Positions 33,606 through 42,437 are shown, numbered from the stretch's first letter. The stretch: 64,000 nt of DNA from Dysosmobacter welbionis (GCF_005121165.3 NZ_CP034413.3:744001-808000); one strand, 5' to 3'. Translations and numbers: made by a program. The notes: generated by a model from the letters alone, not told the origin.

Positions 33606-33621
33606 TGGCATGTAAATTGCT
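33606..33621 (+). promoter_or_regulatory. Sigma-54 (-24/-12) promoter
   Basis: TGGCATG then TAAA then TTGCT matches the sigma-54 consensus. The invariant GG (33607-33608) and GC (33619-33620) are separated by exactly ten bases. Transcription would start near 33632, about 40 bases before the RraA-like gene, and cover the four genes to 38006. Confidence 0.8.
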
Positions 33622-33674
33622 TTATACTTGTTTAAAGCGATTGTGAATTGCTTTGAAGAAAAGGGGGAATTTTC

Positions 33675-34352
33675 ATGGTATCCGTTGGTTGCAGAATCCA
33701 CACGCATCCCGCACGTACAGATCCCGGTCTGGTGGAACGGTTTCGCAATATCCCGGTTGCGAATCTTGACGACTGCATGGGACGTACAGCAGCGCTCTCC
33801 TCCGCCATCAGGCCCTATGGCCCGCGCCGGCTGTTAGGGCAGGCATTTACTGTAAGAGTCCCGGCGGGGGACAATCTGATGTTCCATAAGGCCATGGATA
33901 TGGCTCAGCCAGGAGACGTTTTTGTGATTGATGCTTTCGGCTGCGAAGAACGCTCTATATTGGGGGAGCTGATGGTAAGTTACTGTAAAATACGGGGTGC
34001 TTCCGGCATTGTGGTGGACGGCTGTATCCGGGACGCAGACGCCATTCGGGCGATGAATTTCCCCATATATGCAAGGGGAGTTACGCCCAATGGCCCCTAC
34101 AAGAACGGGCCAGGTGAAATCGGTGGAGCAGTTGTTGTAGGTGGACAGGTTATTCGTCCTGGTGATATTCTTGCAGGAGACGGCGACGGAATTGTTGTAA
34201 TACGTCCGGAGGATGCGGAGGAGATTTTGGAGCAGGTCGAAAAGCTCATGGCCAACGAGTCCCGCACTCTCAGTGAGATGAAGCAGCATAGTACATATAT
34301 CCGCCCCTGGGTGGACGAGAAGCTGGCAGAATTGAAATGTGAATATTTATGA
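33675..34352 (+). CDS. RraA-like family protein (putative HMG-type aldolase)
   Basis: A 225-aa protein. The RraA fold is shown by VANLDDCMGRT, LLGQAFTVRVPAGDN, GDVFVIDAFGCEERSILGEL and the active-site-like VVDGCIRDADAI near residue 114. Catalytic members are metal-dependent 4-hydroxy-4-methyl-2-oxoglutarate/oxaloacetate aldolases; they use this Asp-Gly-x-x-Arg-Asp pattern, which is kept here. It is the first gene behind the sigma-54 promoter, with AAGGGGGAATTTTC before the ATG. It probably cleaves or decarboxylates a 2-keto acid made in the same operon. RNase E inhibition is unlikely in this context. Confidence 0.8.
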   Translation: MVSVGCRIHTHPARTDPGLVERFRNIPVANLDDCMGRTAALSSAIRPYGPRRLLGQAFTVRVPAGDNLMFHKAMDMAQPGDVFVIDAFGCEERSILGELMVSYCKIRGASGIVVDGCIRDADAIRAMNFPIYARGVTPNGPYKNGPGEIGGAVVVGGQVIRPGDILAGDGDGIVVIRPEDAEEILEQVEKLMANESRTLSEMKQHSTYIRPWVDEKLAELKCEYL

Positions 34353-34361
34353 GGTATCCAA

Positions 34362-35285
34362 ATGAAAATTTTTGTCAACGAACCCATACATCCGGCAGCA
34401 ATGGAACTGCTGCGGTCACGGGCTGAAGTTGTCTCCGAATGGGAGGATGTCCCGGCTGTCAGCGCGGCATTGGTGCGGACAACAAAAATTGGACCTGATT
34501 TTTTAAATCGAGCGAAGCAGCTGCGCGTGATCGGAAAGCACGGGATCGGGTACGACAATATTGACATTGCATCTGCGAAGGAGAGAGGGATTGCTGTTGT
34601 CTATACTCCTTTGGCGAATGTCAACTCGGTGGCTGAACTGGCGGTATCTCTTTTCCTTGCGTTGGCCCGAAAGCTGGTTTCCGCTCAAAAATTGATACGT
34701 TCCGGAGAGTGCACCAGGATCGCGCCCCCTGAGCTGACGGGCACTGAGTTGAGCGGAAAGACAGTGGCCCTGATCGGCCTTGGACACATTGCACAGCAGG
34801 TTGCACAGATTCTAGGAGTCGGTTTTCACTGCCACCTTGTGGGATATGACCCATATGTTTCCCGGGAAAAAATGGCTACGCTCGACATTGAGAAAGCAGA
34901 TTGTTTGAAAGAAGCGCTGAGGGCGGGAGATTTGATCAACATCAGCGTGCCCCTCAATGACAGCACCCGTGGTATGATCGGCTCCGCGGAACTGGGCGTC
35001 TGTCGCCCCACTGCAATTCTGGTCAATACGGCACGTGGCGGGATTGTAGATGAGGTGGCGCTCTATGAAGCGCTGTCCCGTAATGAGCTGGCTGCGGCAG
35101 CAAGTGATGTTTTTGCCGTCGAGCCTCCCGGTGTGGATATGCCGCTGATGTCTTTACCCAATTTTCTGCCCACTCCGCATATAGGAGCCAATACGGAGGA
35201 GGCGCTTTATCGTATGGGGATTACGGTAGTGGAAGATCTTTTCGCCGTTCTGAACGGTGTTTCTCCACGATTTCCTGTTCCGTAA
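34362..35285 (+). CDS. D-2-hydroxyacid dehydrogenase (SerA-like)
   Basis: A 307-aa protein, the usual length for the short members of this NAD-dependent family. The Rossmann motif is TVALIGLGHIAQQVAQILG near residues 130-150. Substrate and catalytic residues are seen in NTARGGIVDE (Arg), DVFAVEPP (Glu region) and PHIGANTEEA (His). It oxidises a D-2-hydroxyacid to a 2-keto acid or the reverse. There is no C-terminal ACT domain, so it is not a regulated biosynthetic SerA. It lies nine bases after the RraA-like gene, suggesting that it supplies or uses the aldolase's keto acid. Confidence 0.85.
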   Translation: MKIFVNEPIHPAAMELLRSRAEVVSEWEDVPAVSAALVRTTKIGPDFLNRAKQLRVIGKHGIGYDNIDIASAKERGIAVVYTPLANVNSVAELAVSLFLALARKLVSAQKLIRSGECTRIAPPELTGTELSGKTVALIGLGHIAQQVAQILGVGFHCHLVGYDPYVSREKMATLDIEKADCLKEALRAGDLINISVPLNDSTRGMIGSAELGVCRPTAILVNTARGGIVDEVALYEALSRNELAAAASDVFAVEPPGVDMPLMSLPNFLPTPHIGANTEEALYRMGITVVEDLFAVLNGVSPRFPVP

Positions 35286-35315
35286 ACGGATGAGATAAAA
35301 GAAAGGAGATTCACT

Positions 35316-36722
35316 ATGCAACCCAAAAATTCCATTCGTCGAAAGCCTGCTTTTCCGGACGGCATGTTGATCGTCCTTGGAGTCATCATACTGTGTGTCA
35401 TCGTGACTTGGTTTATTCCTTCGGGTCAATACGACCGTATTTTAGATGCCAGCGGACGGCAGATCGTTGATCCAAACTCTTTCCATTATATTGAAAGCGA
35501 AAAAATCAGTCTCCTGCGTATTCCACACTTTATTGTAGAGGGTACGATTGCACAAGCGGAAATGATTTTCTTCCTGCTGACGATCGGTGGCTGCTATGAA
35601 ATCGTAATGCACACCGGAGTGCTTCAGGCGATCATAGCCAGAATGGCCAAATGGAAAGTGCGGGACATGGCGTTTATACTGGTCTTTACGCTGGTGTTTG
35701 CCGTGATCGCAGCTCCTGCTGGCGGTGTAGTGTCTTTCATCGGATTTGCGCCCATTTTTGTCATGATCGCCCGGGCCATGGGCTATGATGCGCTTGTGGG
35801 CGTCTCTCTGGTGCTGCTAGGAGGTGCTGTGGGTGCTGCTGCTGGACCGATCACTCCCTTTACCACAGGCGTTGCCCAGGGAATTGCAGAACTGCCGCTG
35901 TATTCCGGCCTGTCTTACCGGATAATCTGCATGCTTGTTTTGTGGATTGTTACAGCCCTCTTTATTGCTCGGTATGCTAAAAAAGTTCGGTTGGATCCCT
36001 CAAAGAGCTATGTTTACGATCTTGAGCAGGTGCAGAAGAATCAAGAAGTAGAAAAGCACTATGACACCGATCTTTCGGCTCAACAGATCGCTATTCTGGT
36101 GATTTTTATTTTAGGCTTGTGCCTGATCATCTATGGCAGCCTTCGCCTGAACTGGGGCAATCGAGTTCATATGCAGATCTATCTGTGCATGAGCGTGATT
36201 CTTGCGATTGTTGGTAAGTTCAATCCCAATGAGACAGTCCGGGTCTTTGTGCGAGGAGCCAAGGGGATGCTGGCCGCAGCTCTGGTACTGGGGCTTTCCC
36301 GCAGTATTAGCATGATTCTGGATGAGGCGCTGGTTCTGGACACCGTTATTTACGGCTGCGCTGCGATTTTGAACGGGCTTCCCACGTTGCTGCGGGGGCC
36401 GGCTATGCTGATTGCCAATACGGTTGTCAATGTTTTCATTATTTCTGGAAGCGGGCAGGCTGCCGCAGTTATGCCGGTGTTCATCCCTGTTGCGGATTTG
36501 GTGGGGCTGACTCGTCAAACCGCTGTGCTGGCCTTCAATTTCGGCGATGGCTTTTCCAACTGGATCCTTCCGCATTCTGCTCCGCTGATGGGATTTATTG
36601 GTGCTACCAGCATCTCCTACGGAAAATGGTTTAAATACTTCTGGAAGCTATTCCTGCTTTGGAATGCCTTGGCCATGGCGCTTCTTTTTATTGCACAGTT
36701 AATGAACTATGGGCCTTTCTAA
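35316..36722 (+). CDS. YfcC family transporter
   Basis: The 468-aa polytopic membrane protein has about 11-12 hydrophobic spans. The first is MLIVLGVIILCVIVTWFIP followed by SGQYDR, the hallmark N-terminus of the YfcC/DcuC-like family. Other family-like blocks are AAPAGGVVSFIGFAPIF and GNAxIT-like AAGPITPFTTGVAQGIAELP. YfcC proteins are thought to carry basic amino acids, peptides or dicarboxylates. Here the substrate is likely the N-acyl or acidic compound processed by the flanking enzymes. It stands in the cytoplasmic membrane and has an AAAGGAGA ribosome site. Confidence 0.8.
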   Translation: MQPKNSIRRKPAFPDGMLIVLGVIILCVIVTWFIPSGQYDRILDASGRQIVDPNSFHYIESEKISLLRIPHFIVEGTIAQAEMIFFLLTIGGCYEIVMHTGVLQAIIARMAKWKVRDMAFILVFTLVFAVIAAPAGGVVSFIGFAPIFVMIARAMGYDALVGVSLVLLGGAVGAAAGPITPFTTGVAQGIAELPLYSGLSYRIICMLVLWIVTALFIARYAKKVRLDPSKSYVYDLEQVQKNQEVEKHYDTDLSAQQIAILVIFILGLCLIIYGSLRLNWGNRVHMQIYLCMSVILAIVGKFNPNETVRVFVRGAKGMLAAALVLGLSRSISMILDEALVLDTVIYGCAAILNGLPTLLRGPAMLIANTVVNVFIISGSGQAAAVMPVFIPVADLVGLTRQTAVLAFNFGDGFSNWILPHSAPLMGFIGATSISYGKWFKYFWKLFLLWNALAMALLFIAQLMNYGPF

Positions 36723-36743
36723 ATGAAAAGGAGATCACGATCT

Positions 36744-38006
36744 ATGATGACAAAAGAAGAAATTCTGAATGCTGCAAAAAAATGGGAAGATTTTTGCATC
36801 GCTCTGCGCAGGGATTTCCATGAATCCCCTGAATTGTCCGGGCAGGAAACTCAAACAATTGCTCGTATTTGTACTGAGTTACGTGCTGTGGGACTCTCTC
36901 CCATCGAAGTGCAAGATGGTGGTGTTTTAGCGGTAATCGAGGGAGATGCTCCTGGCAAAACCGTGCTTTTGCGGGCGGACGTGGATGCACTTCCTGTTCA
37001 GGAGGATCCGTGCAATCTTTTGCGCAAGAAAGAATGTGTCAGCAAGATCCCCGGCGTGTCCCATGTGTGCGGCCATGACTGCCATGCAGCCATGCTGGTC
37101 ACTGTGGGGAAGATTCTTGCAGCCCGTCGGGATTTTCCTGGGCGAATTGTGCTCATGTTTGAACGCGGTGAAGAAGGGGGCGGCAATCTCCGGTATCTCA
37201 TTGATTATCTGCAAAAGAACCATTGGGACATTGATGGAGTTTGGGGCATGCACCTAAACAGTGATATTCCCGCAGGAAAATTTGCGATTCGAAGTGGACC
37301 GTTGATGGCTGGGGGACTGATGTTTGACATCACATTGGTGGGTAAGGACGGACATGGTTCAAGGCCGGATTGGGCCAATAATCCTGTGGATTGCTTTCAG
37401 ACGATTCAAACAGCATTGGATAAAATTCGTATGCGCGCGGTAGATCCAAATGATGCAATTACCTTTTCGATTTGCAGGGTGTCAACGGAGTCCCAGCGGC
37501 CCAATATTATTGGACGAACTTTAAATTTTGCCGGTACAGTTCGTTACTTTGATTTGGAAAGAGCATACCGTCCTTTCAGCAAGGCAATGCGGCGAATTAT
37601 TGATAATATTGCCGATGCTTTTGAATGCGAAGCAGTATATAATCAGTTTGAGTGTATTGCAGTCCCTCTTATCAATCAATCTGATTGTTATGAAATTGCA
37701 AAGCAGACATTGACGGAGATTTTTGGAGAAGATCGTGTAGTGCAGGGGCCATTGAAGTTTGGATCAGAGACACTTTCCTATGTAATGAGCTTTTGGCCGG
37801 GTATGTATTTGAATTTGGGTATTAAAGATCCCACATTGGGTACTGGATCCGGTCATCATACGGCCAAATTCGATGTAGATGAATCGCAGTTCAAAACCGG
37901 TGTCGCGGCACACATCGGATATGCCCTGGCCTTCTTGGAAAGCTCAAAGAAAATACAGGATTTCAAGCCTTATGATGGAGATATTTGGGATCTGTTAGGC
38001 GAATAG
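36744..38006 (+). CDS. M20 family amidohydrolase
   Basis: A 420-aa protein from ATG 36744, with AGGAGA nine bases before; the frame is open from 36723. M20D-type metal ligands and catalytic residues are visible: LLRADVDALPVQ, HVCGHDCHAAML, FERGEEGGG and a late HHTAKFDVDE. This subfamily removes acyl groups from amino acids (hippurate, N-acyl or IAA-amino acid hydrolases). As last gene of the sigma-54 operon it may release an amino acid from an imported conjugate, whose other half is handled by the dehydrogenase and RraA-like enzyme. The exact substrate is unknown. Confidence 0.85.
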   Translation: MMTKEEILNAAKKWEDFCIALRRDFHESPELSGQETQTIARICTELRAVGLSPIEVQDGGVLAVIEGDAPGKTVLLRADVDALPVQEDPCNLLRKKECVSKIPGVSHVCGHDCHAAMLVTVGKILAARRDFPGRIVLMFERGEEGGGNLRYLIDYLQKNHWDIDGVWGMHLNSDIPAGKFAIRSGPLMAGGLMFDITLVGKDGHGSRPDWANNPVDCFQTIQTALDKIRMRAVDPNDAITFSICRVSTESQRPNIIGRTLNFAGTVRYFDLERAYRPFSKAMRRIIDNIADAFECEAVYNQFECIAVPLINQSDCYEIAKQTLTEIFGEDRVVQGPLKFGSETLSYVMSFWPGMYLNLGIKDPTLGTGSGHHTAKFDVDESQFKTGVAAHIGYALAFLESSKKIQDFKPYDGDIWDLLGE

Positions 38007-38284
38007 GTAAATGGATTTTAAGGAGTCACCAGAAAAACATTGATATCTATTCTGGCACCTATGATGAACTGTTTTACAGTAGCGGTTATATTTTTAACCT
38101 TGCCCTGTGCACAGATGGGCAGGTCGAAATGACCTCTCGGAAGAATTGGGTACTCCATTAACAAGGGGAAGCCCTTGAAAACAATGTTTTATGGAGACAT
38201 TTTCTGCGAAGATTTTCTTGTTTATGGGGATACCCGACTGTTCAAGCAGGTCTTCATATTACCATCCGGTTAAAAAAACACAGT

Positions 38285-38320
38285 ACACCGGATGATGGAG
38301 GATATCTTCCCATCCGGTGT
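38285..38320 (+). terminator. Hairpin behind the amidohydrolase operon (probable weak terminator)
   Basis: A perfect 10-bp inverted repeat, ACACCGGATG and CATCCGGTGT, is followed by GCTGTCTTTT. A further CATCCGGT half-site lies just upstream at 38263-38270, so an alternative pairing is possible. The U-run is late and short, so the terminator call is tentative. Confidence 0.4.
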
Positions 38321-38511
38321 GCTGTCTTTTGGAATCCACTTTAACTGATCCCATGCAGTAGAATTTTGGCTTCATATGCAGATTATGGCGTGGAGATGCT
38401 GAAATAATCCGGAATATGCTTGGTAAACACACTGCCAGAGCCAAATTCATAAAGGATTGGAGGCGTCTCCCTTGTTTCATTTTAAATAATTGTTAGTCAG
38501 CTTCTCTATCC

Positions 38512-38812
38512 CTAAAAACAGAAGGTGGCTACATTATACTCAAGCAGGATCAGCCTCCCCTCATCGTCAAAGGGACCGATGCCCATGCCGTAGCGCATGG
38601 GGCTTGGCTCCCTCCGTGCCAGTGTCAAGTGCGCCCGCGTCCCCGGGCGTTTGGCCGGGTTCCAGAACCAGAGACGCCCTGGAGCGGAAAGCGGACACCG
38701 GATCTTGATTTCCTGACAGCAGAAAATGTCTGCTTTGGACTTGGCGGGGATGCGCAAAAGCTTTTGCGCTTGCAGGCGCAAAGCCGTTGACATTCCAGAC
38801 CACTGTCTTCAT
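38512..38812 (-). pseudogene. Exonuclease III (ExoA/Xth) relic
   Basis: The ATG at 38812 begins MKTVVWNVNG, the standard start of exonuclease III. A one-base shift follows, then LRLQAQKLLRIPAKSKADIF, CCQEIKIR, and later FWNPAKRPG and MRYGMGIGPFDDEGRLILLE. These match family blocks (WNVNG, ADIFCIQETK, SYGMGI, EGRVITLE). The rest of the enzyme (about 170 residues) and part of the segment after QEIKIR are missing. The fragment is frameshifted, internally shortened and truncated, so it is not functional. Confidence 0.65.
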
Positions 38813-39121
38813 GACTGCAGCCCCTCCCTGCCCACCGAAGTGGGCTTTGGCATGCCCCAAGCCGGCAGTATAAAATCTCTTCCAGAAAAATACAATGCCT
38901 GCCCTTGCCGAATTTGTCAAGAGCAGGCATTGTTGTTTCCTCCTTGCAGCGGTTTTTCAGGGGCGTTGCAATTATAACCAAACCAGAGCCGAATGGGGGA
39001 AGCCTTCCGAAATTTCTCCGGATAGGACATTCCGCAGTCTGTGGGGGCTATTTTTGCCGCAAATAATTACCGGCAACTTGGCCAGAAAGAGTCACCAGAG
39101 TAATTCGTTTCTATATTCGGC

Positions 39122-39320
39122 TTATGCTGGTAAGAAACTGTATAACACTGTTGGGTGAAGAGCAGATGATGTTGTTGATCTTGATGCCATCAGCTGCGTG
39201 GCCTCAAAATTCCAGGAGGCAGCCCGCATATCCATACCGATCTTTGTGCGGTTGACGAGCCGGGGCAGTACCACCAGCACCGCCTCCAGGAACGGCGTGA
39301 TCACCTTCGCCATCCTGGTA
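39122..39320 (-). pseudogene. Possible LivH-type permease relic
   Basis: The minus strand reads AKVITPFLEAVLVVLPRLVN, then RTKIGMDMRAASWNFEATQL. This resembles the LivH-type loop (VNKTKIGMAMRAVSxDxxAA, then QLMGI) of branched-chain amino-acid ABC permeases. The frame shifts right after ATQLMG (IKINN in another frame) and then ends. Nothing else of the gene is seen. The identification is weak because the segment is short. Confidence 0.35.
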
Positions 39321-39437
39321 GACGGCTTGACAACGGTGATCTGGCTGGACGGGCCGGGCAGGCATCTCTCGGCTCATTCCCCACGAAGCAGTGACCTGCC
39401 GCCCAAAATCATCCTAAGATTTGTACAAGATATTCCA

Positions 39438-39466
39438 TTGACTTGCCTGTGTCTCTATGATACGTT
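39438..39466 (+). promoter_or_regulatory. Putative sigma-A promoter of the Frl-like operon
   Basis: TTGACT (39438-39443), a 17-base spacer and TACGTT (39461-39466) lie 35 bases before the oxidoreductase ATG. The -35 is near-consensus and the -10 is moderate. Confidence 0.5.
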
Positions 39467-39501
39467 TGACTCAAATTTGCAGCTTACGACAGGAGGCTTC
39501 T

Positions 39502-40551
39502 ATGCGCTCAGAAATCGGAGTCGGCATCATCGGATGCGGCAGCGTTGCCAGATGGAAATATGTTAAAAACCTGGCAGAGATGTCAGGCGTCTCTCTTCGG
39601 GCCTTCTATGGTGGCCGGGCTGAGGAGTTCCAGCAGCAATACGGTGCTCCGGGCTCCGCAGTCTGTCGAGATCTGGCGGAATTTTTGGCCCGTGAAGACG
39701 TTGATGCCGTCTGTATCTGTACGCCGAACAACAGCCATGCAGAAATTGCCCTGGCAGCCCTGCGCGCAAGAAAGCATGTGCTGTGCGAAAAGCCCATGGC
39801 CATCTCCGCTGAGGATGCCGTTCGGATGGTCGAGACAGCGGAACAGATGGGCGTCCTGTTGACAGTGGGGCACCAGTCCCGGTTCTCTCCCGCCGCTCAG
39901 GCCCTTTACCGCCAACTGCGGGAAGGCGCCTTCGGCTCCCTCTACTTTGCCCGGGCCAGCATGGTCCGGCGGATGGGAATCCCCACTTGGGGGCACTTTT
40001 TCGACCCAGCAGTCCAGGGTGGCGGATGTCTGATCGATCTGGGCACTCACGCTCTGGATCTGGCTCTGTGGTTGCTGAACGATTTTTCCCCGGCCTATTG
40101 CTGCGCCGGCATCTTTCGAGGCCCGGGAGACTCCCCTACTCCCGCCAACCGTTGGGGCACTTGGGACCCCGCCATGCTCCGGACGGAGACCGGTGCCTTT
40201 GGACAGGTTGTGCTGCAAAGCGGCACGGTGCTGAGTCTGGATATCAGTTGGGCCCTTCACGTGCCGGAAGACCGGGAAGAGACCGTTACGCTCTGCGGCA
40301 CAGCCGCCGGGGCGGAGCTCTTTCCCGGCGGCTATACAATCAGCGGCACACAGGGCGCCCGCTTGGTCACTACCCGCTATCAGATGCCGGAGGAGGAGCA
40401 GAGCGCAAATCGGGCGCAACTGGAGGATTTTTTATCTTCCATCCGGGAGCATCGGCTGCCTCTGGTAACAGCAGCGCAGTCTTTAGTCGTAATGCAGATC
40501 CTATCAGGACTTTACCGCTCCGCGCGGGAACTTCGTCCTGTGGAATTTTAA
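39502..40551 (+). CDS. Gfo/Idh/MocA family oxidoreductase (Frl-like operon)
   Basis: A 349-aa protein from ATG 39502, with AGGAGG five bases before. The Rossmann start VGIIGCGSVARWKY and the catalytic-lysine motif CEKPMAI are clear, followed by the typical C-terminal sheet domain (GGGCLIDLGTHALDLALW). Members use NAD(P) to oxidise or reduce sugars, often at C3 or as a reversible step. It is the first gene before an FrlB-like deglycase and an FrlD-like kinase, so it likely converts a stereoisomer or modified sugar-amine into the kinase's substrate. The exact substrate is unknown. Confidence 0.85.
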   Translation: MRSEIGVGIIGCGSVARWKYVKNLAEMSGVSLRAFYGGRAEEFQQQYGAPGSAVCRDLAEFLAREDVDAVCICTPNNSHAEIALAALRARKHVLCEKPMAISAEDAVRMVETAEQMGVLLTVGHQSRFSPAAQALYRQLREGAFGSLYFARASMVRRMGIPTWGHFFDPAVQGGGCLIDLGTHALDLALWLLNDFSPAYCCAGIFRGPGDSPTPANRWGTWDPAMLRTETGAFGQVVLQSGTVLSLDISWALHVPEDREETVTLCGTAAGAELFPGGYTISGTQGARLVTTRYQMPEEEQSANRAQLEDFLSSIREHRLPLVTAAQSLVVMQILSGLYRSARELRPVEF

Positions 40552-40564
40552 GGAGGATGCAACT

Positions 40565-41560
40565 ATGCACGAAGAAAAAGTAGCTCTCACCAAGAACCAG
40601 ATCGCGGCGCTCCGGAGAGCGGCAGAGACTCGTTCCATTCAGGACATCTTTGTAGTGGCCTGTGGCGGCTCTTTGGCCACTCTGTACCCCATTCTGTACA
40701 TTCTGGATCGTGAGACGAATGCCGTCCATGTATCCTCTGTCAATGCAGCGGAATTCTTCCATAACCCGCCACACCGGTTGGGAGATCACAGCCTGGTTAT
40801 CTTGAATTCTCAAAGCGGCACAACACCGGAGACCGTTTCCGCCGCCCGTTTAGCGCACGAACGCGGGGCGCTTACTGCGGCGTTTACCACAGTACCAGGC
40901 TCCGCTATCGAGACTGTGGTGGATTTTCCCATTTACTATTATGACGATCCGATAAATCCCTATCCTCTGCTGCTCTCCATTTTTCCGGAGGTTTACCAGC
41001 TGGCCTTTGCTCTTGTGGATCTGTTGAACGGCAGTAATTGTCTCCCCGGCATGGAAACCGCTATGGAACATCTGGAGGCCGTATGTCAGCGTGCGGTTTC
41101 AGACTTCGCTCCTCAGGCCCGGGAGTTTGCCCGGAAACACCGCACGGAACAGCTCATTTACACGGTCTCTGCTGGTCTTGACCGATGCATCGCCTATATT
41201 CTCACCAACTGCTCTTTTATGGAGTCTGTATGGCGTCATTCCTCTCCTCTTCACGCCGGAGAACTCTTCCATGGCGCCTGCGAAGCTATTGGAAAAGACA
41301 CCCCTGTTGTGGCTTTTCTAGGGCTCGGCCGTTGCCGCCCGGTAGAAGAGCGGGCTGTGAAGTTTCTGCAGCGGGTCACCGATAAGTTAACCGTCTTAGA
41401 CGCCGCCGCCTTGGATCTCACTGAAATCCCAGAGGAATTACAAGAGTATATTGCGCCTCTAGTGCTTCACTCCCTAGCCTCAGATTTCTGTTTACAGTTG
41501 TCCCATCTCACCGGTCATCCCATGAGTTCCCGGCGCTATATGGGCGTAGTAAAATTTTAA
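40565..41560 (+). CDS. SIS-domain deglycase/isomerase (FrlB-like)
   Basis: A 331-aa protein with two SIS domains. Phosphosugar-binding motifs are ACGGSLAT and LNSQSGTTPET. The C-terminal GHPMSSRRYMGVVKF resembles the end of fructoselysine-6-phosphate deglycase (FrlB). Such enzymes split a sugar-phosphate Amadori adduct into an amine and an aldose phosphate. It lies 13 bases after the oxidoreductase and before an FrlD-like kinase, matching the Frl pathway order kinase/deglycase. Substrate could be a fructosamine or another 6-phospho-amino-sugar adduct. Confidence 0.75.
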   Translation: MHEEKVALTKNQIAALRRAAETRSIQDIFVVACGGSLATLYPILYILDRETNAVHVSSVNAAEFFHNPPHRLGDHSLVILNSQSGTTPETVSAARLAHERGALTAAFTTVPGSAIETVVDFPIYYYDDPINPYPLLLSIFPEVYQLAFALVDLLNGSNCLPGMETAMEHLEAVCQRAVSDFAPQAREFARKHRTEQLIYTVSAGLDRCIAYILTNCSFMESVWRHSSPLHAGELFHGACEAIGKDTPVVAFLGLGRCRPVEERAVKFLQRVTDKLTVLDAAALDLTEIPEELQEYIAPLVLHSLASDFCLQLSHLTGHPMSSRRYMGVVKF

Positions 41561-41573
41561 ACGAGGTGTCATA

Positions 41574-42437
41574 ATGAAACTGCTGGGACTGGGTGACAAC
41601 GTATTTGACGCCTATTTGTTTCGAGACGAACTCTATCCCGGTGGGAACGCCGCCAATGTGTCCGTACTGGCCCGCCGGATCGGTGCTGAATATACAGGCT
41701 ACCTGGGAGTGCTGGCAGATGATCCACCAGGTCGTCATTTCCTGGCCGCCCTCAGGGAGGAATCCGTGGAAGTCAGCCGTGTCCGTATTGGTGTGGGCAA
41801 ATCCGCATGTAACTATATTGTGTTGGATGACCATGGAGACCGCACGTTCTCAGGAAATAATGGCAAAGAGACCGTGCAAAATCTTTTCTCTCTACACCTG
41901 ACGCCGCAAGATCTGGCATATGCCGCCGCTTTCGATGTGATCCACACCAGTATCCACAGCGGTATTTCCAACGCGGTGCTGGGCGGTCTATCCCGCCGGG
42001 CAGATCTGTCCATGGATTTCTCCAATGACGGCTTTACTCACACAAACGTGGCGGAACTTGCGCCGATCCTTCGTTTTGCCTTCTTCTCTGCCGGAGAAAG
42101 GTCTTTGGAAGAAGTCCACACTTTTGCAAAATATGCCGCCGACTGTGGGATCCCCCAAGTAATCTTTACTATGGGGACTCGCGGCGCTTGTGGAATCTCC
42201 CAGGGCCAGTTTTGGCAAGCGGATGCCTGTGTTATTCAGCCTGTGGATGCTTTAGGTGCCGGAGATGCCTTTATTGCCGCCTTTTTATATACTTTCTGGG
42301 AAAATGGCGGTAGTGCTCTTTTGGCGGCAGAACAGGCGGCGCATTTCGCCGCAGACTGCTGTCTCCACTATGGCGCCTTCGGTCATCCGCTTTCTCTGGC
42401 GGAAAGCGACTTGCTTTCCACAGGCCCCCAAAATTAG
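41574..42437 (+). CDS. PfkB family sugar kinase (FrlD-like)
   Basis: A 287-aa protein. The PfkB signatures are present: GGNAANVSVLARRIG near residue 22 and the ATP/anion-hole motif DALGAGDAFIAAF with the catalytic Asp. The short N-terminus starting LLGLGDNVFDAYLF, and the lack of a longer lid region, resemble fructoselysine 6-kinase FrlD. It should phosphorylate an imported Amadori-type substrate for the preceding deglycase. No transporter lies in this three-gene unit. A strong terminator follows at once. Confidence 0.75.
   Translation: MKLLGLGDNVFDAYLFRDELYPGGNAANVSVLARRIGAEYTGYLGVLADDPPGRHFLAALREESVEVSRVRIGVGKSACNYIVLDDHGDRTFSGNNGKETVQNLFSLHLTPQDLAYAAAFDVIHTSIHSGISNAVLGGLSRRADLSMDFSNDGFTHTNVAELAPILRFAFFSAGERSLEEVHTFAKYAADCGIPQVIFTMGTRGACGISQGQFWQADACVIQPVDALGAGDAFIAAFLYTFWENGGSALLAAEQAAHFAADCCLHYGAFGHPLSLAESDLLSTGPQN

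Larger units (their letters stand above)
38007..39501. other. Decayed intergenic region with gene relics
   Basis: About 1.5 kb without an intact gene. It contains a hairpin at 38285-38320, a frameshifted exonuclease III fragment (38512-38812, minus), a possible LivH permease fragment (39122-39320, minus) and the promoter of the next operon (39438-39466). A short stop-terminated frame near 38047-38160 (ending SRKNWVLH) may be another relic but is not identified. Confidence 0.6.
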
